NCBI RefSeq assembly: GCF_039525035.1
Contig: NZ_BAAAHE010000032.1
Location: 1-37,921, forward strand
Reading direction: 5' to 3'
From: Sporichthya brevicatena
GTDB lineage: Bacteria > Actinomycetota > Actinomycetes > Sporichthyales > Sporichthyaceae
DNA length: 37,921 nt
This document shows positions 32,302 through 37,921 of the stretch, in pieces (within the stretch, counting starts at the first letter, position 1; every line of letters starts with the position of its first letter). Under the pieces are notes generated by a model. It saw only the letters and a program-made list of their open reading frames with translations, was not told where the DNA came from and ran no database searches. Both the position numbers and the translations under genes were made by a program.

Positions 32302-32940
32302 TCACACGCCGTTGCCACCCGGCCTCAGGAACGTCGCGAACCAGTCCGCCGCGAGCCCGGCGACGGCCTCCAACGCGCCCGCCTCACCGAACAGGTGCGT
32401 CGCCCCCTCGACGATCTCCACGCGCCGCGGACACAGCATCAGCGTCGCCGCGCGCTCGTTCACCTCGCGCACCGGTATGTCCTCGCCCCCGACGATCAGC
32501 AGCGTCGGCGCCGCGACGCGGACCAGCGCCTTGCCCGCCAGCTCCGGCCGCCCGCCGCGGGAGACCACCGCCCCGATCCGCCCCCGTGCCTGCGCCGCCG
32601 CGACCAGCGCGGCCGCCGCACCCGTGCCGGCGCCGAAGTACCCGACCCGCGCGGGCCCGATCTCCTTGCTCAGCCAGCGTTCCGCGTCGTAGAGCCGGTC
32701 CGCGAGCAAGCCCACCGGGAACGTCCTCTCCGCCTCGGCCGGGGTGAGCAGGTCGAGCAGCAACGTCCCGATCCCGCGCTCCTGCAGGACCGACGCCACC
32801 ATCCGGTTCCGCGGACTGTGCCGGCTGCTCCCGCTCCCGTGCGCGAAGACCACCACCGCGTCGGCGCGCTCGGGCAGGACGAGGTCACCCGCCACCGCGG
32901 CCCGATCCGTGACGATCGAGACCTGCTGAGCCACCGTCAC
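32302..32940 (-). CDS. Alpha/beta hydrolase (dienelactone hydrolase-like)
   Basis: 212 residues. H-G-S-G-S-S-R-H-S-P-R-N is the oxyanion turn, Y-F-G-A-G-T-G-A-A-A occupies the nucleophile elbow, V-G-G-E-D the acid and G-A-T-H-L-F the catalytic His. The expected Ser in the elbow (G-x-S-x-G) reads Gly-Ala-Gly-Thr-Gly, so the nucleophile appears replaced and activity is doubtful or altered. GTG start overlaps the stop of the phosphoribosyltransferase (GTGA). In mycobacteria these two domains are fused in one protein of the Rv0571c type, so joint action is likely. Confidence 0.8.
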   Translation of the reverse strand: MTVAQQVSIVTDRAAVAGDLVLPERADAVVVFAHGSGSSRHSPRNRMVASVLQERGIGTLLLDLLTPAEAERTFPVGLLADRLYDAERWLSKEIGPARVGYFGAGTGAAAALVAAAQARGRIGAVVSRGGRPELAGKALVRVAAPTLLIVGGEDIPVREVNERAATLMLCPRRVEIVEGATHLFGEAGALEAVAGLAADWFATFLRPGGNGV

Positions 32941-33566
32941 GACGCGGCTCCCGCGAGCAGTGCGAGCACCTCGTCGTCGCCCGTCTGCCGGTAGTCCTCG
33001 TACCAGAGCCCGACCGCCTCGAAGTGATGGGGCGTCAGGATCACGATCAGGTCGTCCACCTCCGCGGTCAGCCGCTCCGCCGTGTCCGGCGCCGCCACCG
33101 GGACCGCGAGGACCACCCGCGCCGGGCCGTACGACCGCAGCCCGCGCACCGCGGCCTCGGCCGTCACCCCCGTCGCGAGCCCGTCGTCGACCAGGACGAC
33201 CTCCGCCCCGGCCAGCGGAGGCAGCGCGCGATCGCCCCGGTACCGCGCGACGCGGCGCTCCAACTCGGTGCGCGCGGCGGCGGTCAGCTCCCGCCACGTC
33301 CGCTCCCGGATCCGCGGGGCGTGCGCGTAGACGACCGGCTCGGCCAGGCCCTCCGCGATCGCGCCGATCCCGAACTCCGGTTGCTCCGGCAGCCCCACCT
33401 TGCGGGCCACGAACACCTCCAGCGGGGCGGCGAGTGCCTCCGCGATCGGGGCCGCCACCGGCACCCCACCCCGCGGCAGGGCCAGCACGACCGGGTCGGT
33501 CAGGTTCAGGGCCGCGACGCGTGGAGCCAACCGGCGTCCCGCGTCGCGGCGGTCCGTGAAGCGCAT
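32937..33566 (-). CDS. Phosphoribosyltransferase-family protein
   Basis: 209 residues. The PRPP-binding loop V-V-L-V-D-D-G-L-A-T-G-V-T-A is at about 123-136, and L-A-L-P-R-G-G-V-P-V near residue 30 is the usual early motif. Substrate unknown; this group is not a classic purine or pyrimidine salvage enzyme. ATG at 33566 with GGAGG upstream. Coupled to the hydrolase behind it. Relatives appear in stress and hypoxia gene sets of Actinobacteria. Confidence 0.86.
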   Translation of the reverse strand: MRFTDRRDAGRRLAPRVAALNLTDPVVLALPRGGVPVAAPIAEALAAPLEVFVARKVGLPEQPEFGIGAIAEGLAEPVVYAHAPRIRERTWRELTAAARTELERRVARYRGDRALPPLAGAEVVLVDDGLATGVTAEAAVRGLRSYGPARVVLAVPVAAPDTAERLTAEVDDLIVILTPHHFEAVGLWYEDYRQTGDDEVLALLAGAAS

Positions 33567-33683
33567 CGGTCCTCCCGAGGACGCTCTGCCGCTCCCCTAC
33601 CCACCTGGCGCGCCGGAAAGACCGGGGCATGCGCCACGCCCGGCGGGGCAGTGTCGGAGACGACCACGCAGGAAGGGACCGCG

Positions 33684-33920
33684 ATGGACCTCATCACCGC
33701 CGAGCACGTCCGCGCTCTGAGCACCGCCCCGGAAGGGTCCGCGCTGGTCATCAGCGAGGGCCGGGCGCTCGTGCTGCCCGGTCCGTTCAGCGAGGTCAAC
33801 GGCTACCTCGTCATCGGACGTGAGGATCTCTCCGGCCTGCTCGGCAACGTTCGCGACGACCACGCCGTCGAAGAACTCGCCCAGCGCCTCAACAGCGCCG
33901 TCGTCGAGCTCGGCGGCTAG
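33684..33920 (+). CDS. Small hypothetical protein, 78 aa
   Basis: No family recognised. Acidic, with a strand-rich first half (A-L-V-I-S-E-G-R-A-L-V-L) and helical second half. ATG at 33684 with GGAAGGGA upstream. Divergent from the phosphoribosyltransferase and convergent with the Cys-rich gene, four bases between the stops. Confidence 0.6.
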   Translation: MDLITAEHVRALSTAPEGSALVISEGRALVLPGPFSEVNGYLVIGREDLSGLLGNVRDDHAVEELAQRLNSAVVELGG

Positions 33921-33924
33921 TGGA

Positions 33925-34323
33925 TCAGTCCAGGTTCAGCGCGAGGCACGCCTGCTCGCACCGCCGGCACGCCTCGGCGCAGATCCGGCAGTGCTCGTGC
34001 ATCTCCGCGTGCGTCGCGCACTCGTCCCCGCACATGCGGCAGGCGTCCGCGCACGCCTGGACCGCCGCGCGCAGCAGCCCCGGCGCGGTGTCGGGCCCCC
34101 GCGTCAGGATGCGGGCGAGCGCGTCGCACAGGTCGGCGCAGTCCTGGTTGAGCCGGATGCAGCGCCGCAGGTCGACGACCATCTCCTCGTGCAGGCACGC
34201 GTCCGCGCACGAGGTGCACGCCTGCGCGCAGGCCAGGCACGCCTCGATGCACTCGGCCAGCGCGTCGGCGTCGATCCCGACCAACGGACGGGGATGGGCT
34301 TCCTGCATCTCGGCGACGAGCAC
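33925..34323 (-). CDS. Cys-rich four-helix bundle protein (DUF326/copper-storage-like)
   Basis: 132 residues with many evenly spaced cysteines: C-I-E-A-C-L-A-C-A-Q-A-C, C-A-D-A-C, C-I-R-L-N-Q-D-C-A-D-L-C, C-A-D-A-C-R-M-C-G-D-E-C, C-R-I-C-A-E-A-C-R-R-C-E-Q-A-C. This is the pattern of cytosolic Csp-like four-helix proteins that bind Cu(I) inside the bundle. No signal peptide. The GTG at 34323 with GGAGGT four bases upstream is preferred over the ATG at 34308. Probable copper buffering; metal identity is inferred. Confidence 0.85.
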   Translation of the reverse strand: MLVAEMQEAHPRPLVGIDADALAECIEACLACAQACTSCADACLHEEMVVDLRRCIRLNQDCADLCDALARILTRGPDTAPGLLRAAVQACADACRMCGDECATHAEMHEHCRICAEACRRCEQACLALNLD

Positions 34324-34528
34324 GACGACCTCCGATCGATCCGCGGCCGCGGTGGCCGACGGCTCTGACGTACCCGTCCGGAGAGATCGATCACATGTGG
34401 GCTCAACCACGGCGCCACGCCGACCGATCCCTCTACCGTGGGGGAACGTCTTTCGCGTCGATGCGGACGCGGCGCCGTGCGCACCACCTGACCTGCACGA
34501 CCCGCGCTGATCCCGTCCCGGAGACTCT

Positions 34529-35197
34529 GTGCCCCTCGAGGCTGACCCCGCTGCACCCACCGACGCACCGGAGCGCCCGTCCCTCGGCGCCGTCGTCAAG
34601 CACCTGACCCTGGCGATCCTGACCGCCAACATCATCCCGGGGCTGCTGTTCTACTTCTGCATGCTCGCGAGCAACATCTGGCTCGCCCTGACCGTCGCCC
34701 TCTGCTGGTGCTACGGCGCCGCCGCCTGGCGTTCGGTCACCAAGCGCCGCGCGTCGATCCTGCTGTACCTGACGATCATCGGCCTGACGGGCAAGACGAT
34801 CTTCGCCTTCGCCACCGGCTCGACGTACTTCTACTTCCTGCAGCCGGCGCTCTCGGACGTCGTCGTCGCGACGCTGTTCCTCGGCTCCCTGCTGACCGCC
34901 CGTCCCGTCGTCGCCCGCCTCGCGAACGACTTCTATCCGATGGACGACGACCTCCACGGCCGCGACCGCGTCCAGCGCCTGTTCTGGCGGCTGACGCTGC
35001 TGTGGGCCGTCATCGTCGGCATCAAGGCGACGCTCTCGCTGTACCTGCTCCACACCCAGCCCACCGACGACTACGTCGCGATGAAGACCGTCTTCGCCCC
35101 CGCCCTCATCGCCGGCGGGGCCGCCGTGACCGTCTGGCTCAGCGCCAAGGTCGCCCGCCACGAGGGCCTGCTCGGCGGGTCGCTCCGCCCGGCCTGA
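34529..35197 (+). CDS. VC0807-like integral membrane protein
   Basis: 222 residues with about six hydrophobic segments (near 22-45, 48-65, 73-93, 105-122, 150-170, 185-203). The L-F-W-R-L-T-L-L-W-A segment and overall layout resemble VC0807-family proteins, whose role is unknown. GTG start with GGAG upstream. Divergent from the Cys-rich gene with 205 bp between; that gap shows no clear operator. Confidence 0.7.
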   Translation: MPLEADPAAPTDAPERPSLGAVVKHLTLAILTANIIPGLLFYFCMLASNIWLALTVALCWCYGAAAWRSVTKRRASILLYLTIIGLTGKTIFAFATGSTYFYFLQPALSDVVVATLFLGSLLTARPVVARLANDFYPMDDDLHGRDRVQRLFWRLTLLWAVIVGIKATLSLYLLHTQPTDDYVAMKTVFAPALIAGGAAVTVWLSAKVARHEGLLGGSLRPA

Positions 35198-35283
35198 ACA
35201 CCCGTAGCGTTGTCCACAGGCACGGAACGGCGCGCCTGGATCTCGGGCAGGCTGTGCCCTCCACACACGGGAGGGGACATCTG

Positions 35284-35685
35284 ATGGCGTACCAGCTCTA
35301 CGTCTGGGAAGGCGAACGCCCGGCCGAGGACGCCGGCGCGCGCGTGTGCCGGGAGATGGTGTGCCGACACCTCGTCGGCGACAAGACCGAGGCGACGCCA
35401 GGGATCCGCGCGTTCGTCGACGCGCTGACCGAGGAGTGGTCCGACGACCCCGACGACCCGGCCTCGATCACCTCGCCCTGGGTCTGGACCCCGCTCCTCG
35501 ACGACGCCTCGGGCCCCATGCTGCTGCTCACCCTCGACGACGAGATGGCCCTGTACGGGAGCGTCCTCGTCGCCGCCATGGCTGAGGAGCGCGGACTCGT
35601 CGTCTACGACCCCCAGCTCGAGCTGCTGCGCCCGGTCTCCGAGGAGATCGCCGCCGCGTACTGGCGCGGGGTCTCGCTGAACTGA
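35284..35685 (+). CDS. Hypothetical protein, 133 aa
   Basis: Not recognised by name. It starts M-A-Y-Q-L-Y-V-W-E-G-E and ends with V-Y-D-P-Q-x-E-L-L-R-P, a layout often seen in short actinobacterial proteins of unknown role. No signal peptide or membrane span. ATG at 35284 preceded by GGGAGGGG. An 86-bp gap separates it from the membrane protein gene. Confidence 0.72.
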   Translation: MAYQLYVWEGERPAEDAGARVCREMVCRHLVGDKTEATPGIRAFVDALTEEWSDDPDDPASITSPWVWTPLLDDASGPMLLLTLDDEMALYGSVLVAAMAEERGLVVYDPQLELLRPVSEEIAAAYWRGVSLN

Positions 35686-35710
35686 GCCTCCGGCGGGGCG
35701 CTTAAACACC

Positions 35711-35762
35711 CGTAGCGTCAGCGGAACCGAGCGCTACTGCGCTCGATCTCGCTGACGCTACG
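35711..35762. terminator. Nested perfect hairpin, bidirectional terminator candidate
   Basis: CGTAGCGTCAGCG (35711-35723) pairs with CGCTGACGCTACG (35750-35762). Inside, CGAGCGC (35728-35734) pairs with GCGCTCG (35739-35745) around the loop TACT. It lies between two convergent genes. An A-rich run (GAGGAAAAG) follows on the plus strand. Confidence 0.7.
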
Positions 35763-35772
35763 AGGAAAAGTG

Positions 35773-35913
35773 TCAGGCAGCTTCGCCGGAGGACATCCGG
35801 CCGAGAAGCACACCGACACCGACGTGGAGCTCCGGCTGCTGCGGGGCGGGGGCGATCGCGCCCTCGGTGCCCGGGGTGGCCTGCGTGGTCTCGTTCTTCT
35901 CAAACTCGGTCAT
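35773..35913 (-). CDS. 46-residue acidic peptide, unknown
   Basis: Starts M-T-E-F-E-K-N-E and has a Pro/Glu-rich middle (A-P-A-P-Q-Q-P-E-L) and a short hydrophobic stretch V-G-V-G-V-L-L-G. GC3 is strongly biased, so translation is likely. ATG at 35913; no clear ribosome site. No family recognised. It could be a leader-type peptide precursor, but no maturation enzyme is nearby. Confidence 0.55.
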   Translation of the reverse strand: MTEFEKNETTQATPGTEGAIAPAPQQPELHVGVGVLLGRMSSGEAA

Positions 35914-35946
35914 GGCACTGAGACGAATCGACGCGCCGCCCGGACG

Positions 35947-35962
35947 TGGTCCGTTCGGACCA
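35947..35962. promoter_or_regulatory. 16-bp perfect palindrome upstream of the 46-aa gene
   Basis: TGGTCCGTTCGGACCA has perfect 7-bp arms around TT. It lies 34 bp upstream of the ATG at 35913, in the 90-bp gap behind the secreted protein gene. It could be an operator or an RNA hairpin. Confidence 0.42.
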
Positions 35963-36003
35963 ATTTCGCTAGTCCCTTCGGCCCGTTCCACCTGACCCCG
36001 GCG

Positions 36004-36486
36004 CTACCGCCGCTTCGGCCGGACCCAGCGGTAGGTCACCGTCACCTCATCCCCGGGGCCCATCACGACACGCAGCCCGCGCGAATTGTGGGTGAACGTC
36101 ACCTTTGTCCCGTCGGTCTGTTGGACCGACACCGACTTCAGTCGGTACGGCGGCTTCGCCTTGAAGAAGGCGGTGAAGCGGCTGCGCTCCTCGATGCCGG
36201 ACGCCTGGGTCTTGCAGCCGCGGGCGCGGAAATAGTCCGTCGAGGTGCTGCTGGTCGCGTGGCCGGATTCCAACCCTTCCCAGCCGAAGGACGTATTGAG
36301 CGCCCGGTGCTTGCCGAAGCCCTGGTGGCACACGACGAACTTGCCCGAACCCGCCGCGGCGACCTGCGTGTCGACCCGAGTTGTCGACTGAGCACCGGCG
36401 GAGGCGCCGGAGACGAGGAAGCCGGTGACCCCGACCGCGGTGGCGACCAGGGCGGAGCCGGTGGACAAGGCGAGCGAGCGCTTCAT
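36004..36486 (-). CDS. Small secreted protein, 160 aa
   Basis: A signal peptide of about 32 residues (cleavage near S-A-G-A-Q) is followed by a small domain with two cysteines (V-V-C-H-Q-G-F-G-K-H and A-R-G-C-K-T) and a strand-rich, basic end (V-T-V-T-Y-R-W-V-R-P-K-R-R). No family recognised. ATG at 36486 with GGGAGG upstream. Divergent from the dCTP deaminase gene with 233 bp between. Confidence 0.75.
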   Translation of the reverse strand: MKRSLALSTGSALVATAVGVTGFLVSGASAGAQSTTRVDTQVAAAGSGKFVVCHQGFGKHRALNTSFGWEGLESGHATSSTSTDYFRARGCKTQASGIEERSRFTAFFKAKPPYRLKSVSVQQTDGTKVTFTHNSRGLRVVMGPGDEVTVTYRWVRPKRR

Positions 36487-36719
36487 GCGAACCTCCCAGC
36501 GCAGGGACCGGCGCAGTCGTCGGCCACCTTCCCTTGATACGAGCGACGCCCCCGCGGACCGGTCCACTTGGGACGGATTTGGCCCGGCCCGAGCACCCGG
36601 AACCCCACGCACCACGCCTGCCACAGGCGGACGGTCGCGGCGCGCCGCCGCGCTGTGGCGTCCCGCGGGCGAACCCGGCCCGGTCGATACCATCGGCCAT
36701 TGTTCCGACGAGGCACGAG

Positions 36720-37865
36720 GTGGCCGTGCTGCAGCTCCCGACCGGCGAGGGTGTCCTCCCCGACCAGTTCCTCCGGGCCGCGATCGCCGAGGGCGTGATC
36801 GACGCCGGGCGGTTCACGATCCCCGCGTCCAACATCCAGCCGGCGAGCCTGGACCTGCGGCTCGGCGAGGTCGCGTACCGGATCCGGTGCAGCTTCCTGC
36901 CCCACCGCGACACCGTGGAGCACGGGCTCAAAGACCTGATCGTCGACGAGCTCGACCTGCGCCGCGAGGGCGTCGTCCTGGAGACCGGCCGCCCGTACCT
37001 GATCCCGCTCAAGGAGGCCCTGAGCCTCCCGCCCGGGATCCGCGGCAAGGCGAACCCGAAGAGCTCGACCGGCCGTGCGGACGTCTTCACCCGCGTCATC
37101 ACCGACGGCTCGGACCGCTTCGACGAGATCGCCCCCGGTTACTCGGGCCAGCTGTACCTGGAGGTCGTGCCGCTCTCGTTCCCGATCCGGGTGCGCGAGG
37201 ACCTCACGCTCAACCAACTGCGCCTCGCCGTCGGCCGCGCCGAGCTGAGCGACGCCGAGCTGCAGGAGTACCACGGCGTCGAGCCGATCCTGTTCGCCGA
37301 CGGGGCTCCCGTCCCGGCCGAGCAGCTCGTCCTCGGCAACGGCATGTTCCTCGGCCTCGACCTGCGCGCCAACAGCGTCGGCCGGGTCGGCTACCGGGCC
37401 CGCCCGAACGCGCCGCTGCTCGACCTCAGCCGCGTCGGCGAGGCCGACCCCGAGCAGTTCTGGGAGCCCGTCAAGCCCGAGCCGGGCAACCGCATCGTGC
37501 TCACGCCGAAGGACTTCTACCTGCTGATGTCCTACGAGGCGGTTCGCATCCCGTCCGGCCTCGCCGCCGAGATGACGGCCTACGACCCGACGTCCGGCGA
37601 GCTCCGCACCCACTACGCGGGCTTCTTCGACCCCGGCTTCGGCGTCGACCCCGCCGGCGCGCTCACCGGCTCCACCGCCGCGCTCGAGGTCCGTGCCCAC
37701 GACGTCCCGTTCATGATCGAACACCGCCAGGGCGTCTGCAAACTGACCTTCGAGCGCATGCTCGCCGAGCCCGAGCGCCTCTACGGCCAGGGCATCGGCT
37801 CGAACTACCAGAACCAGGTCGAGACCCTCGGCAAGCACTTCCGGCTGCCGGCGACCTCGTCCTAG
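36720..37865 (+). CDS. dcd: 2'-deoxycytidine 5'-triphosphate deaminase (two-domain DCD)
   Basis: Converts dCTP to dUTP as a step toward dTMP. 381 residues with two tandem dUTPase-fold halves, about twice the length of the common Dcd, as in the PF06559 family. The first half carries K-A-N-P-K-S-S-T-G-R-A-D near 110-121, the nucleotide-binding signature of this group; the second half has L-T-P-K-D-F-Y-L-L-M-S-Y-E-A and G-F-F-D-P-G-F-G. The GTG at 36720 has GAGG six bases upstream; a second in-frame GTG at 36726 is equally possible. The family is best known from Alphaproteobacteria, so it may have been transferred. Likely a housekeeping enzyme. Confidence 0.88.
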   Translation: MAVLQLPTGEGVLPDQFLRAAIAEGVIDAGRFTIPASNIQPASLDLRLGEVAYRIRCSFLPHRDTVEHGLKDLIVDELDLRREGVVLETGRPYLIPLKEALSLPPGIRGKANPKSSTGRADVFTRVITDGSDRFDEIAPGYSGQLYLEVVPLSFPIRVREDLTLNQLRLAVGRAELSDAELQEYHGVEPILFADGAPVPAEQLVLGNGMFLGLDLRANSVGRVGYRARPNAPLLDLSRVGEADPEQFWEPVKPEPGNRIVLTPKDFYLLMSYEAVRIPSGLAAEMTAYDPTSGELRTHYAGFFDPGFGVDPAGALTGSTAALEVRAHDVPFMIEHRQGVCKLTFERMLAEPERLYGQGIGSNYQNQVETLGKHFRLPATSS

Positions 37866-37921
37866 TACTACAGCCGCACTTATGGATAGGCGCCACGGGC
37901 GCGGTAGTGGCTGCGTCGAGC

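Noticed and set aside
31731-34528. DosR-type hypoxia boxes near the DUF2267, phosphoribosyltransferase and Cys-rich genes
   Set aside because: I looked for the GGGAC-AGTCC-like palindrome in the promoter gaps and found no convincing match.
1-37921. tRNA genes, rRNA, CRISPR arrays, transposases, integrases or att repeats
   Set aside because: None recognised. The only repeats are short palindromes, a 12-bp coding repeat and the paralogous cassette.

Overview
High-GC DNA with GTG and TTG starts, heavy GC3 bias and actinobacterial families (DUF2267, DUF3140, XRE regulators with one membrane span, EcsC, pRiA4b ORF-3). This points to an Actinomycetota chromosome, possibly Pseudonocardiales; the genus cannot be read from the sequence. 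I see no rRNA, tRNA, CRISPR array, transposase or integrase.

Left part (about 1-22500) is a dense defence island. It opens with an anti-phage dCTP deaminase cut by the window edge, then a small ORF and a protein with a papain/transglutaminase-like Cys-His-Asp pattern. Next, on the minus strand, comes a translationally coupled pair: an SNF2-type helicase and a 1587-residue Eco57I-type adenine methylase. Both resemble DrmD and DrmMI of class 1 DISARM, but no drmA, drmB or drmC is present. Divergent from the pair across 187 bp is a coupled mcrB-mcrC pair. Then four minus-strand genes run in tandem: DUF6884, NERD (broken by a one-base frameshift), a PLD-SF2 helicase-DUF3427 protein, and an SF1 helicase carrying an N-terminal winged helix, a degenerate PLD-like region and zinc-binding cysteines. 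An EcsC-family gene closes the block. This arrangement of modification, restriction, helicase and nucleotide-depletion genes matches no single named system that I know.

Middle part (about 22500-31900) is about the cell surface and regulation: an XRE regulator with a membrane anchor, divergent from a secreted SH3-like protein across a region with two identical palindromes 20 bp apart; a pRiA4b ORF-3/DUF6933 fusion; and a duplicated two-gene cassette (secreted four-cysteine protein plus beta-propeller-like lipoprotein). Between the two cassette copies lie a DUF3140 gene and a 647-residue protein of unknown function.

Right part (about 31900-37921) holds stress/dormancy-type accessory genes (DUF2267, alpha/beta hydrolase coupled to a phosphoribosyltransferase, a Cys-rich four-helix protein), a VC0807-like membrane protein, small proteins of unknown function, a secreted protein, and a two-domain dCTP deaminase of the dUTPase fold. 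The window thus has two unrelated dCTP deaminases, one near each end.
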